Positions 54,224-63,036 are shown, numbered from the stretch's first letter. The stretch is DNA of 64,000 nt from Betaproteobacteria bacterium (GCA_016861105.1 BOKS01000008.1:124001-188000), one strand, 5' to 3'. The notes: generated by a model from the sequence alone, not told the origin. Program-made: numbers and translations.

Positions 54224-54970
54224 CTAGCCTCCGCGGCCGAACAACGTGCGGGCGAACGCGGGGATCGCCACGCCGCCGTCGATCTCGCGCATGAGCGCGC
54301 GCTCCTTGTGCGTGATGCTCTCCGCGAGGGGCAGCACCTTGTCGATCAGCGCGTGCGGGACGAAGCAGGTGCCGGTCTCGTCGGCGATGACGAGGTCGCC
54401 GGGGCGCACGGGGACGCCCGCGATCGCGACGGTGCCGTTGACCTCGACGGTCACGCAGCGCCACTTGCCGGTGATCGGGCTCACGTCGCGCGACCAGACC
54501 GGGAAGCCGATGCGGCGCGACTGGCCGACGTCGCGCACGCCGCCGTCGACGACGGCGCCGGCGAGCCCCTGGCGGTGGGCCAGCGACGCCATGATGCCGC
54601 CCATGTTGGAGACGTCGCGGACGCCCTGGATCACCAGGACGTCGCCGGCGTCCGCCTGGTTGATGCCCTCGATCTCCGTCATCCGGTTGTCGCCGGTGTG
54701 GTGGCTCTGCACCGCGTCGAGGTCCTGCGGGACGTTGCGGACCGTGACCGCCGGGCCGACGATGCGCGCCGTCGCGATGGTCGGCAGCAGGATCGAGGCG
54801 CCGACCACGTTGCGGTAGCCGAGGCCGTCGAGGACGTCCGACACCGTGCCGGACAGGTCCTCGAGGGCGAGGAAGCGCTCGACGGTCGCGCGGGGCACGC
54901 GCGGTGCGGGCGGACGGATCCACTCGGCGGGCAGTACGCCGGTGGCCTTGCGGGGACTGGATGCTTGCAT
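54224..54970 (-). CDS. RraA-family aldolase-like protein
   Basis: A 248-residue protein of the same superfamily as the product at 95-769 but a different branch. It has SGTVSDVLDGLGYRN, VGPAVTVRNVPQ, AGDVLVIQGVRDVSNMGGIM and the metal/substrate motif VVDGGVRDVGQS. ATG 54970 gives MQASSPRK; no ribosome site is obvious. It heads the leftward TTT operon and is divergent from the LysR gene at 55086, whose product probably controls it. A class II pyruvate-type aldolase activity is likely but unproven. Confidence 0.75.
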   Translation of the reverse strand: MQASSPRKATGVLPAEWIRPPAPRVPRATVERFLALEDLSGTVSDVLDGLGYRNVVGASILLPTIATARIVGPAVTVRNVPQDLDAVQSHHTGDNRMTEIEGINQADAGDVLVIQGVRDVSNMGGIMASLAHRQGLAGAVVDGGVRDVGQSRRIGFPVWSRDVSPITGKWRCVTVEVNGTVAIAGVPVRPGDLVIADETGTCFVPHALIDKVLPLAESITHKERALMREIDGGVAIPAFARTLFGRGG

Positions 54971-55025
54971 GGGCGGTCGCGACGCGGATCGACGAAAGGC
55001 GCAGCGTAGGCCCGTTGCCTTGATA

Positions 55026-55060
55026 TGTCCAATATGATGCACTCGCGCCATTGATAGGCC
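55026..55060 (-). promoter_or_regulatory. Bipartite element GGCCTATCA-N19-TTGGACA, copy 1
   Basis: Read on the minus strand, GGCCTATCA (55060-55052) is followed after exactly 19 bases by TTGGACA (55032-55026), extended to TATTGGACA. It lies in the 115-bp region between the RraA-like gene and the divergent LysR gene. The same two blocks with the same spacing occur at 56079-56113 on the plus strand. The right block overlaps ATAT-GTCCA-ATAT (55023-55035), a small dyad of LysR-site character. Confidence 0.6.
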
Positions 55061-55085
55061 GATCGAATCGCCCCGAGGTGCCGCC

Positions 55086-56071
55086 GTGCCCGACGCCGTC
55101 CTGCCCGACATGAACCTGCGCCACCTCCGCTACTTCGTGGCGCTCGCCGAGGAGCTGCACTTCGGGCGGGCGGCGGCGCGGCTCGGCATCTCGCAGCCGC
55201 CGCTCTCCGAGCAGATCGCGGCGCTGGAGGCGGCGCTCGGAACGCGGCTGTTCCAGCGCACGCGGCGCGAGGTCGCCCTGACGTCGTCGGGACGCACGCT
55301 CTACGAGGAGGCGGTCAAGCTGCTGCTGCACGCGGGGCGGGTGCGCGAGGTGATGGCGGGCGCCCGCGCCGGCTACGCCGGCCAGCTCTACCTGGGTTGC
55401 GTGCCGTCGAGCCTCCTCGGCGCGCTGCCCGCGATCCTCGGGCCGCATCGCGGCCGGATCGGCAACCTGGAGGTGCGCGTGACCGAGGGGCACACCGGGG
55501 GATCGTGGCGGCGCTGCGCGACGGCCGGCTGGACGCGGGCCTCGTCTGGGTCGACGAGCCGGACCCGCCGCTGGTGATCCGCCCCCTCGAGCGCGTGCGG
55601 TTCATCGCCGCCCTGCACCCCGCGCACCCGCTCCTCCGCCGCCGGCGCATCGCCCTGGCCGACTTCGCCGGCGAGCCGCTGATCATGCCGCCGCGTGACG
55701 TGACGCCGCGCCAGTTCGACCGCATCGTGGGCGCGTTCCGCGAGGCGGGGATCGCGCCGCGCATCGGCCAGCACGCGCGCTCGATCGCAGCCCAGCTCGG
55801 TTTCGTGGCCAGCGGCCTGGGCTACGCGCTCGTGCCCGAGTACGCGCGCCGGCTCGCGATGACCGGCGTCGCGTTCCGGCCCATGCGCGAGGACCTCGAG
55901 TCCGCGCCGCTTTCGCTCATGTGGAACGAGACGCGGGTGCCGCCGCAGCTGGAGGCCTTTCGCCGCCTCGTCGACGCGGCCTTTCCGGTGCGGGCTGCAC
56001 AGAGGACGTCCGGGCCGCGGCCGAGCCGCTCCGCCCGCGTTGCGCCGCCGCGGCGCGGCACGGCCCGCTGA
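55086..56071 (+). pseudogene. LysR-family regulator with a single-base frameshift
   Basis: The first frame (GTG 55086, or ATG 55110 giving MNLRHLRYFVALAEE) encodes the full LysR winged helix (AAARLGISQPPLSEQIAALE) and the start of the effector domain up to VTEGHTG. At about 55492-55502, in a run of five G, the reading moves to another frame, which continues with IVAALRDGRLDAGLVWVDEP to the normal C-terminus and stop at 56071. Inserting one base in the G run restores a protein of about 328 residues. It is either a sequencing error or a recent mutation. The gene sits between the RraA-TTT operon and the NHL-SDR-hydratase operon, the presumed targets. Confidence 0.85.
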
Positions 56072-56078
56072 TCGGGCC

Positions 56079-56113
56079 GGCCTATCAGTGCTCCGGTGCG
56101 GGACTATTGGACA
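56079..56113 (+). promoter_or_regulatory. Bipartite element GGCCTATCA-N19-TTGGACA, copy 2
   Basis: GGCCTATCA (56079-56087) and TTGGACA (56107-56113) are separated by 19 bases, as in copy 1 at 55026-55060. Within the spacer TG after the first block and TA before the second are also shared. It is 8 bp after the LysR stop and about 220 bp before the NHL gene. The 259-bp gap 56072-56330 holds no other feature I can support. Confidence 0.6.
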
Positions 56114-56330
56114 GGCCGGCGGACGCATCGTACCTTCGCACAGCGAGCGACACCCCGCGCGGCCGCGCAGGGTCCCTCGTCCACGAAGGAAGCCGGGTGG
56201 GCACACCGATCGACGACGAAGTCACGCCCGCGGCGCAACCGCGGCCGGCGGCGCGCGTCGTCCGCGCGTTCCACCGGGGCGACCCGGGCGTCGACGGCCG
56301 ACGGTCGCGCGCGGTGTCCGCCACGTGACC

Positions 56331-57371
56331 ATGGACGCCGGGCTCGGCAGCGGCGACCACGGCTACCGTCCGGTGGACGGCTGGGCGAAGCTGCCGCCGG
56401 GGTGGCGGCTCGGCGACGTCGGCGGCGTCGGCGTCGACCGTCACGACAACGTCTACGTCTTCCACCGCGGCGAGCATCCGCTGATCGTGCTCGACCGCGA
56501 CGGCCACTACGTCCGCTCGTGGGGCGACGGCGTCTTCAGCCGCCCGCACGGCGTGCACATGGGGCCCGACGACACGATCTACCTCACCGACGACGGCGAC
56601 CACTCGGTGCGCAAGTGCACGCTGGACGGGCGCGTCCTGCTGACGCTGGGCCTGCCCGGCTCGCCGGCGCCGTTCATGAGCGGCGTCCCGTTCCACCGCT
56701 GCACGCACACCGCGCTGTCGCCGACCGGCGACCTCTACGTGTCCGACGGCTACGGCAACGCGTGCGTCCACAAGTTCGCGCCGGACGGCCGCCTGCTGCG
56801 CTCGTGGGGCGGGCCGGGCTCGGACCCCGGCGAGTTCAACCTTCCGCACAACATCGCCTGCGACGCCGCGGGCCTCGTCTACGTCGCCGATCGCGAGAAC
56901 CACCGCATCCAGGTGTTCGACGGCGACGGACGCTTCCAGACGCAGTGGCACGACCTGCACCGTCCCAGCGCGCTGTGCATGTCGCCGGCGCACGATGGCG
57001 TCTGCTACGTCGGGGAGATCGGGCCGTACTACGCGTTCAACCGCGCTGCGCCCAACCTCGGCCCGCGGCTGTCGATCCTCGGTCCGGACGGGCGGCGTGT
57101 CGCACGCATCGCCGCCGCGCCGGCAGCCGGCGAGGGCGCAGGGCAGTTCTGGTCGCCGCACGGGCTCGCGGTCGACTCGCGCGGCGACGTCTACGTGGGC
57201 GAGGTGAGCTACACCGCGTGGCCGTCGATCCATCCGGACCGGCCGTGCCCGCCCGTCCTGCGCACGCTGCAGAAGCTCGCCCGCGTCGGGGCGGCGGCGC
57301 GCACGGGCCCGGCGCCGCGCAGGGCGGCACACGGCGCGACGCCCGAGGCTGCGGAGGAGCGACGACGATGA
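56331..57371 (+). CDS. NHL-repeat beta-propeller protein
   Basis: A 346-residue protein without an obvious signal peptide, made of about six NHL-type blades: GGVGVDRHDNVYVFHRGEHP, SRPHGVHMGPDDTIYLTDDG, TALSPTGDLYVSDGYGNACV, LPHNIACDAAGLVYVADREN and SPHGLAVDSRGDVYVGEVSY. It resembles SMP-30/peptidylglycine-lyase-like propellers, some of which are lactonases, so sugar-lactone or aldonate hydrolysis is possible. The Arg-rich C-terminus is low complexity. ATG 56331 is used, with GTG 56325 as alternative. Its stop overlaps the next start as ATGA. Confidence 0.78.
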   Translation: MDAGLGSGDHGYRPVDGWAKLPPGWRLGDVGGVGVDRHDNVYVFHRGEHPLIVLDRDGHYVRSWGDGVFSRPHGVHMGPDDTIYLTDDGDHSVRKCTLDGRVLLTLGLPGSPAPFMSGVPFHRCTHTALSPTGDLYVSDGYGNACVHKFAPDGRLLRSWGGPGSDPGEFNLPHNIACDAAGLVYVADRENHRIQVFDGDGRFQTQWHDLHRPSALCMSPAHDGVCYVGEIGPYYAFNRAAPNLGPRLSILGPDGRRVARIAAAPAAGEGAGQFWSPHGLAVDSRGDVYVGEVSYTAWPSIHPDRPCPPVLRTLQKLARVGAAARTGPAPRRAAHGATPEAAEERRR

Positions 57372-58219
57372 CGCTGGCTGCCGATGCCGTCTGGCTGATC
57401 ACCGGCTGCTCGTCCGGCCTCGGCCGGGCGCTCGCCGAACGCGTGCTCGCGCAGGGCTATCGCTGCGCCGCCACCGCGCGCGACGAGTCCCGCGTGGCCG
57501 CCCTGACCGCGCCGCACGGCGGCCGCGCCATCGCCCTGCCGCTCGACGTGACGCGGCCCGGCGAGCGGCGCGAGGCGCTCGCGCGGACGGAGCGCGCATT
57601 CGGCCGCGTCGACGTCCTCGTCAACAATGCCGGCTACGCGTACTACGCGGCGGTCGAGGAGGGAGAGGACGACGCGATCCGCGCGATGTTCGAGACGAAC
57701 TTCTTCGGCGCGGCCGCGCTGATCCGCGAGACGCTGCCCGGCATGCGCGCGCGCGGCAGCGGCCGCATCGTCAACGTCTCGTCGATCGCGGGCCTCACGG
57801 CGGTCAACGGCGGCGGCTACTACGCCGCGACGAAGTTCGCGCTCGAGGCGCTGTCCGAGGCGCTGTGGAAGGAGGTCGAGCCGCACGGGCTGCACGTGAC
57901 GCTGGTCGAGCCGGGGCCGTTTCGCACCGACTTCGCCGGCCGCTCGATCCGGTTTCCCGCGCGAGCGCTCGATGCGTACGCGGCGACGGCGGGCGCAAGG
58001 CGCGACGAGCTCAAGCGCAACGACGGCCGCCAGGCGGGCGACCCGGCACGCGCCGCCGCCGCGATCGTCGACGCGGTGGCGTCCGGCGCGCCGCCGCATC
58101 GCCTGCTGCTGGGCACGGCCGGGCTCGCGCGCGTGCGCGAGAAGCTCGCCGAGCTGTCGGCGTCGATCGACCGCTGGGAGAGCGTGTCGCGCAGCGCGGA
58201 CTACGACGCGCCGGCGTGA
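57368..58219 (+). CDS. Short-chain dehydrogenase/reductase
   Basis: A 283-residue classical SDR: cofactor motif TGCSSGLGRALA (about 14-25), DVT for adenine, NNAGYAYY (about 86), catalytic Ser in VNVSSIAGLT and the Tyr-x3-Lys pair in GYYAATKFALEAL. The C-terminal extension after VEPGPFRTDFAG fits the oxidoreductase group often annotated as acting on diverse alcohols. ATG 57368 is coupled to the NHL stop. It probably oxidises a hydroxyl intermediate in the same catabolic route as the downstream hydratase. Confidence 0.88.
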   Translation: MTLAADAVWLITGCSSGLGRALAERVLAQGYRCAATARDESRVAALTAPHGGRAIALPLDVTRPGERREALARTERAFGRVDVLVNNAGYAYYAAVEEGEDDAIRAMFETNFFGAAALIRETLPGMRARGSGRIVNVSSIAGLTAVNGGGYYAATKFALEALSEALWKEVEPHGLHVTLVEPGPFRTDFAGRSIRFPARALDAYAATAGARRDELKRNDGRQAGDPARAAAAIVDAVASGAPPHRLLLGTAGLARVREKLAELSASIDRWESVSRSADYDAPA

Positions 58220-58258
58220 GCGCGCCGCTCGCCCGAGCGTGCTGCCGTCGCGCCGGCG

Positions 58259-59014
58259 ATGGATGACGCCGCCGTCGAGCGTGCGGCTGCGCGGCTGGTC
58301 GCCGCGCGGAGGTCGCGCGAGCGCATCGACAGGCTGCCGGCGGACGAGCGCCCGGCTGCCATCGACGACGCGTTTCGCATCCAGCACGCGGTCCTGCGGC
58401 GCCTGGGCGAGCAGGCTGCCGGCTGGAAGGTCGGCGCGCCGGTGCACAACCGCCCCGGCTGGGGCATCGTCGTGGCGTCGCGCCTGCTGCCCGATGGCGC
58501 GTCGGTGCCGGCGGACGCAATGCCTATGCTGGGCATCGAGGCGGAGATCGCCTTCCGCTTCGTCGTCGCGGCCGCGCCGCGCGCCGCGCCGTACTCGCGC
58601 TCCGAGGTATCCGGGCGCGTGGTCGCGTGCGCGGCGATCGAGATCGTCGATTCGCGGTTCCGCGACTACGAGGGAACGCCGGTGGTCGAGCGCATCGCCG
58701 ACTTCATGTCCAACGGCGCGCTGATCGTCGGCGCCGCGCGGGACGACTGGCGCGCCGCCGACTTCGCCACGATCCCGGTCGCGATGGCCTTCGACGGCGT
58801 CGTCGTCGCGAGCGCCACGGGCGGCCACGTCGCCGGCGATCCGCTGCTGCCGGCCGTGGACCTCGTGAACGACCTGCGCTGCGCGGACGGCGTGCCCGCC
58901 GGAAGCGTCGTCACCACGGGGACGTTCGTGCCGATGCGGCGCGCCGCCCCCGGACAGCGCGTGCGCGTGACGTTCGGCGGCTTCGGCGCGGTGGAGGTCC
59001 GCCTGGCCGCGTGA
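58259..59014 (+). CDS. 2-keto-4-pentenoate hydratase-like protein (FAH superfamily)
   Basis: A 251-residue protein with the MhpD/fumarylacetoacetate-hydrolase-like pattern: AGWKVGAPVHNRPGWG, MLGIEAEIAFRFV with the metal-ligand Glu-x-Glu, AAIEIVDSRFRDY and GSVVTTGTFVPM near the C-terminus. Such enzymes hydrate 2-keto-4-pentenoates or decarboxylate 4-oxalocrotonate in meta-cleavage and related pathways. It follows the SDR by 39 bp, so the operon NHL-SDR-hydratase points to aromatic or sugar-acid breakdown. ATG 58259 is chosen; no clear ribosome site is seen. Confidence 0.82.
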   Translation: MDDAAVERAAARLVAARRSRERIDRLPADERPAAIDDAFRIQHAVLRRLGEQAAGWKVGAPVHNRPGWGIVVASRLLPDGASVPADAMPMLGIEAEIAFRFVVAAAPRAAPYSRSEVSGRVVACAAIEIVDSRFRDYEGTPVVERIADFMSNGALIVGAARDDWRAADFATIPVAMAFDGVVVASATGGHVAGDPLLPAVDLVNDLRCADGVPAGSVVTTGTFVPMRRAAPGQRVRVTFGGFGAVEVRLAA

Positions 59015-59030
59015 CCGCGCAGCCGCCCGA

Positions 59031-60002
59031 TCAGGCCGCCGGCGGCGGCAGCACGCGCAGCGGCCGGCCGTCGAGGAACGCGAGCGTGTTCTCGATGCAC
59101 TGCGCGTAGAACTCGCGGTAGACCTCGACCACGCTGTAGCCGAGGTGCGGCGTCAGCACGGCGTCGCGGCAGGCGGCCAGCGGGTGCGACGCCGGCAGCG
59201 GCTCGCGGTCGTAGACGTCCAGCGCCGCGACGATGCGTCCCGACGCCACGGCCTCGACCAGCGCCGCCTCGTCGACGAGCGGGCCGCGGGACGTGTTGAC
59301 CAGGATCGCGCCGCGCTTCATCGACGCGAGCTCGGGCCGGCCGAGCACGCCGCGCGTGCGCGGCGACAGGACGAGGTGCAGGCTCACCACGTCCGCCGTC
59401 GCGAGGAGCCGCGCCTTGTCCACCCGCTCGGCGCCGGCGTCCGCGGCGCGGGCGTCGGTGAGGTTCTCGCTCCACGCGATCACGCGCATGTCGAGCGCGT
59501 TGCAGTAGCGCGCCATCCGCGCCCCGATGCGGCCGAGGCCGAGCAGCCCCACGGTCTTGCCGGCGAGCACGTGGCCCTTGGGCGTGTCCTGCTGGAAGCG
59601 GCCCGCGCGCAGCGACGCGTCGGCCTGCGGGATGCGGCGCGCCGCGGCGAGCATCAGGGCCAGCGCCAGCTCGGCGGTGCTCTGCACCCCCGGCCCCCCG
59701 TCCGTGTAGCAGACCACGACGCCACGCTGCTGCAGGTGCGCGATGTCGATCAGCCCGGCGCGGTTGCCGGTCAGCCCGAACATCCGCAGGCGCGGCAGCC
59801 GGTCGATCAGCGCGCGGGGGAACGGCGTGCGCTCGCGCGTCGCCAGCACGACGTCGAAGCCGGCGAGCGCCGCGGCGGCGGCGTCGGCGGAAACGAACGG
59901 ATCCTCGAAGAAGCGGACCTCGGCGCGCGCCTCGAGCGGGGCCCAGTCGGCGCACTCCCGGGCCGCCTGCTGCCAGTCGTCCAGCACTGCAACCCGGGTC
60001 AT
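59031..60002 (-). CDS. D-2-hydroxyacid dehydrogenase family protein
   Basis: A 323-residue NAD-dependent dehydrogenase: Rossmann motif TVGLLGLGRIGARMAR (about 146-161), catalytic Arg in NTSRGPLVDEAALVEA, Glu in VYDREPLPASHP and His in VLTPHLGYS. ATG 60002 gives MTRVAVLDDWQQAAREC, the usual start of this subgroup. It is 26 bp downstream of the HpcH/HpaI aldolase gene on the same strand. Together they could reduce or oxidise a 2-hydroxy-acid and cleave the product. Confidence 0.9.
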   Translation of the reverse strand: MTRVAVLDDWQQAARECADWAPLEARAEVRFFEDPFVSADAAAAALAGFDVVLATRERTPFPRALIDRLPRLRMFGLTGNRAGLIDIAHLQQRGVVVCYTDGGPGVQSTAELALALMLAAARRIPQADASLRAGRFQQDTPKGHVLAGKTVGLLGLGRIGARMARYCNALDMRVIAWSENLTDARAADAGAERVDKARLLATADVVSLHLVLSPRTRGVLGRPELASMKRGAILVNTSRGPLVDEAALVEAVASGRIVAALDVYDREPLPASHPLAACRDAVLTPHLGYSVVEVYREFYAQCIENTLAFLDGRPLRVLPPPAA

Positions 60003-60028
60003 CGGCGGCGCCTCGTCGTCGGCGTGCG

Positions 60029-60865
60029 TCACGCGACCGTCGCGCCCCGCCCGGCGGCGGGCGGTTGCGCATCGAGCAGCGCCCGCAGTCCGGCGCGCAC
60101 GACGTCGTTGATCCACGCGTAGCGCATGAAGTCCTCGCGGACGCGCCGGCCGGCGGCGTGGACGCGCGCGATGCACGCGTCCACCGCCTGGCGCACGTCC
60201 GGATGCGCGGGGCTTCCGGGGTGGCCGAGCGACTGGGCGAGGTCGAGGAGGCCGAAGCTCAGGTAGTCGACGCCGGGCAGTGCGGCGATGCGGTCCGCCG
60301 CCTCGAGCCCGGACCGGCTCTCGAGCATCATGCACAGCGACAGCGCCTCGTTGCACGCGCGCATGTAGCTCGCACGCTCGCCGGCCTCCGACCAGTACTC
60401 CGGCCGGCCTCCGCCGAACGAGCGCGAGCCCGCCGGCGCGAAGTAGGCCGCGTCGATCGCGCGCCGCGCGTCGTCGACCGACTCGACGTGCGGCACGACG
60501 ATGCCGCGCACGCCGCGGTCGAGGAAGCGCGCGATCGTCGCCGCGGAGGCGTCCGGGACGCGTGCGATCGGCGTCAGCCCGTGGCGCTCCGCGGCGATGC
60601 ACGTCGCCTCCACGTCGCGCCAGTCGAAGCAGCCGTGCTCGCCGTCGATGTAGACGAAGTCCAGCCCCGTCGACGCGGCGATCTCGACGATCGCCGGCGA
60701 CGGGAACGTGAGGTGGAGGCCGCGGATCGTCGTGCCGTCCGCGGCGGCCCGCTTGACCGGGTTGGCGGCGATCATCGGCGCACCGCGGGGCACGCGCGCG
60801 CCCGGAGCGGGCGGCGCGGCGCCCGCGCCGATCGGCCGGGCTTCTGCGTAGTCGTTCGATGCCAT
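60029..60865 (-). CDS. HpcH/HpaI-family aldolase
   Basis: A 278-residue class II aldolase of the 4-hydroxy-2-oxoheptanedioate/2-dehydro-3-deoxy-galactarate type. Conserved features are GLDFVYIDGEHGCFDW, IARVPDASAATIARFLDRG, GIVVPHVESVDDA with the residues lining the active site, MMLESRSGLEAAD and YLSFGLLDLAQSLG with the metal-binding Glu and Asp. ATG 60865 gives a 28-residue Ala/Pro-rich leader; MIAANPVKRA (Met31) could be the true start. The gene is divergent from a LysR regulator only 14 bp away. Confidence 0.88.
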   Translation of the reverse strand: MASNDYAEARPIGAGAAPPAPGARVPRGAPMIAANPVKRAAADGTTIRGLHLTFPSPAIVEIAASTGLDFVYIDGEHGCFDWRDVEATCIAAERHGLTPIARVPDASAATIARFLDRGVRGIVVPHVESVDDARRAIDAAYFAPAGSRSFGGGRPEYWSEAGERASYMRACNEALSLCMMLESRSGLEAADRIAALPGVDYLSFGLLDLAQSLGHPGSPAHPDVRQAVDACIARVHAAGRRVREDFMRYAWINDVVRAGLRALLDAQPPAAGRGATVA

Positions 60866-60880
60866 AGTATCCGCCTATCA
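60864..60880. promoter_or_regulatory. LysR-type T-N11-A box in 14-bp divergent gap, with GCCTATCA
   Basis: ATAG (60864-60867) and CTAT (60875-60878) form a dyad with a 7-bp centre that fits the LysR T-N11-A rule. The octamer GCCTATCA is at 60873-60880 and touches the LysR start codon. The intergenic gap is just 60866-60879, so promoters must overlap coding sequence, or one true start is further downstream. Confidence 0.5.
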
Positions 60881-61779
60881 TGCACGTCACGCTTGCGCAG
60901 CTGCGCGCGTTCGAGCGCATCGTCCGCCTCGGCAGCTTCCACGCCGCGGCGCGGGAGCTCAAGCTCAGCCAGCCGAGCGTCTCGCAGCGCATCCGCGAGC
61001 TGGAGGCCGCGCTGCAGACCCCGCTGTTCGTCCGCGCCGGGCCGCGCGTGAGCCTGACCGCCGAGGGCCACGCGCTGGTCGAGTACGCCGACCGGATGCT
61101 GGCCACCGCCGGGGAGCTCGCCGAGCGGTTCCGCACGCGCGATCCGCTGAAGGGCACGCTGCGGCTGGGCGTGAGCGAGACCTTCGCGTTCATCTGCCTG
61201 CCCGAGCTGCTGAAGGGCCTGGAGCGGCGCTATCCCGCGATCCGGGCGAACGTGTTCGTCGGCGACACCGGCGTGGTGAGCGCGCGGCTCAACGACCAGA
61301 CGCTGGACATCGCCGTCGTCTCGGAGCCGACGGTCGCCGCGCACGTCTCGCAGGAGCCGCTCGGCACCAACGTCTTCGGATGGTTCGCGAGCGCGTCCCT
61401 GCGCTTCCCGCGCCGCGCGATGGTGCCTGCGGATCTCGCGCATCACCAGCTGATCGTCCCGGCGCCGCCGGCGCGCCTGCACGCCACGGTCGCGAAGTGG
61501 TTCGCCGACGCCGGCGTCAAGCCGCGCCGCGTCAGCACGTGCAACAGCATCCACGCGACGATCGAGGCGATCGGGCAGGGCGCGGCGCTGGGCATCGTGC
61601 CGGTGCGCCTGATGCGGCGCGCGCTCGAGGAGGAACGGGTGCGGTGGCTCAAGGTCGTCCCGCCGGTGCCCGGGCACCGGGTCGCCGTCTGCTACCAGAT
61701 CCGCGAGTTCGGGCCCAGCCTGCGCCTGCTCGTCGACCTGATCCGCGAGCTGGCGCGCAGGCACGACCTGTTCTCGTAG
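60880..61779 (+). CDS. LysR-family transcriptional regulator
   Basis: A 299-residue LysR protein. The N-terminal winged helix is QLRAFERIVRLGSFHAAARE and LKLSQPSVSQRIRELEAALQ, followed by the linker helix. The effector domain (about 90-290) starts KGTLRLGVSETFAFICLPEL and includes LNDQTLDIAVVSEP and QGAALGIVPVRLM. ATG 60880 (MHVTLAQLRAFE) is standard. It is divergent from the aldolase-dehydrogenase pair and likely regulates it through the T-N11-A box between them. Confidence 0.9.
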   Translation: MHVTLAQLRAFERIVRLGSFHAAARELKLSQPSVSQRIRELEAALQTPLFVRAGPRVSLTAEGHALVEYADRMLATAGELAERFRTRDPLKGTLRLGVSETFAFICLPELLKGLERRYPAIRANVFVGDTGVVSARLNDQTLDIAVVSEPTVAAHVSQEPLGTNVFGWFASASLRFPRRAMVPADLAHHQLIVPAPPARLHATVAKWFADAGVKPRRVSTCNSIHATIEAIGQGAALGIVPVRLMRRALEEERVRWLKVVPPVPGHRVAVCYQIREFGPSLRLLVDLIRELARRHDLFS

Positions 61780-61936
61780 CGGCGCGGGCGGCGCGGCGCC
61801 GTCGGTCCGCTCGCCGGGGACGGCACGACGGTCGCCGCTGCCGGCCGCGGACCGGCCGCCGGCGCGCCGGCTGCTTCGCTCCGGTCCCATCGCTGGCCTG
61901 CCTGCCGATCGGCCGGTTCCCGCGCCCGCGCCGTGC

Positions 61937-62905
61937 CTAGTCGAGCTTGATGTTGGCGCGCCTGGCGATCGTCGTCATCCGCTCCAGCTGATTCTGCAGG
62001 AACGCGTTCGTCTGGTCGATCGTCATCGGCTCGTACACCAGGCCGTACTTCGTGTTGAACTGGGCGTGCTCCGGCTTGCTCAGGATCGTGACCACCGCCT
62101 TGTGGACCCGCTCCATGGCGGCGCGCGGCATCGACGCGGGCGCCACGAGCGCGAACCATTCGATCAGGCTGAAGTCTGCGATGCCCGAGGCCTCGGCCAT
62201 CGTCGGCAGCTCGGGCATCAGCGCGAAGCGCGTCGGCGTGCTCACGGCGAGCGGACGCACCTTCCCGCTCTCCCAGTGCTGCTTGCCGGACCCGTAGGTC
62301 ATGAACATCACGGGGACGCGGCCGGCGAGGACGTCGACGTACGCGGGCGCGACGCCCTTGTAGGGAACGTGGACGATGTCGATGCCCGCGCCGAGCTTGA
62401 GGCTCTCGGTGGCGAAGTGCTGTCCCGTGGCGTTGCCGCTGGTGGCGAACGCCAGCTTGCCCGGGTTCTGCTTCGCGTAGGCGATCAGCTCGGGCACGTT
62501 CTTGATCGGCAGCGACGTGTGGACCGTCAGGATGCTCGCGGTCTGGCCGAACAGCACGAGTCCCTGCATGTCCCGGCGCGGATCGTACGGCAGCGACGCG
62601 CCCGTCGCCGGGACGATCTGGTTCTGCAGCGTCATGATGCCGATCGTGTGGTTGTCCGTCGCCTGCGCAATGGCGCTCATCGCGATGATGCCGGCGCCCC
62701 CGGGCTTGTTCTCCACGACGACGGACTGGCCGATCAGGTCGCCCAGCTCCTTCTGCAGGTAGCGCGGGATGGCGTCCGCGACGCCGCCCGGCGGGAATCC
62801 GACGATGATCCTGAGGGGCTGCGTGGGCCAGGCCTGCGCGAACGCGGCCGGCGCTGCGGCCGCCGCGCCAAGGACCAGCGCGGCGACGATTCGCTTGACG
62901 AGCAT
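61937..62905 (-). CDS. Bug/TctC-family periplasmic solute-binding protein
   Basis: A 322-residue exported protein. Signal peptide MLVKRIVAALVLGAAAAAPA is cleaved near FAQ-AWP, and the mature protein begins WPTQPLRIIVGFPPGG. YDPRRDMQGLVLFGQ, HVPYKGVAPAYVDVL and LMPELPTMAEASG are typical. ATG 62905 has GAGGAGG 5 bases upstream. Unlike the other two Bug genes there are no tctA/tctB genes beside it, so it is an orphan that would rely on a transporter encoded elsewhere, or act in sensing. It is divergent from a Gfo/Idh/MocA gene. Confidence 0.92.
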   Translation of the reverse strand: MLVKRIVAALVLGAAAAAPAAFAQAWPTQPLRIIVGFPPGGVADAIPRYLQKELGDLIGQSVVVENKPGGAGIIAMSAIAQATDNHTIGIMTLQNQIVPATGASLPYDPRRDMQGLVLFGQTASILTVHTSLPIKNVPELIAYAKQNPGKLAFATSGNATGQHFATESLKLGAGIDIVHVPYKGVAPAYVDVLAGRVPVMFMTYGSGKQHWESGKVRPLAVSTPTRFALMPELPTMAEASGIADFSLIEWFALVAPASMPRAAMERVHKAVVTILSKPEHAQFNTKYGLVYEPMTIDQTNAFLQNQLERMTTIARRANIKLD

Positions 62906-63036
62906 CGTTTCCTCCTCGGCCCTTTCCGGGCGCCGTGCACGAACGTCCGGCCCGCCCCCCCGCGGCGGCCCGGCCCATTGCCCGCGGACGGTCCGCACGC
63001 CGCACGCGAGGCGACTGCAAAGGTAGCAGCGTCGCG

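Noticed and set aside
55397..56071. Separate gene for the C-terminal LysR part
   Set aside because: It starts with antisense-like Arg-rich residues and becomes LysR-like only after the G run, which shows a frameshift and not a second gene.
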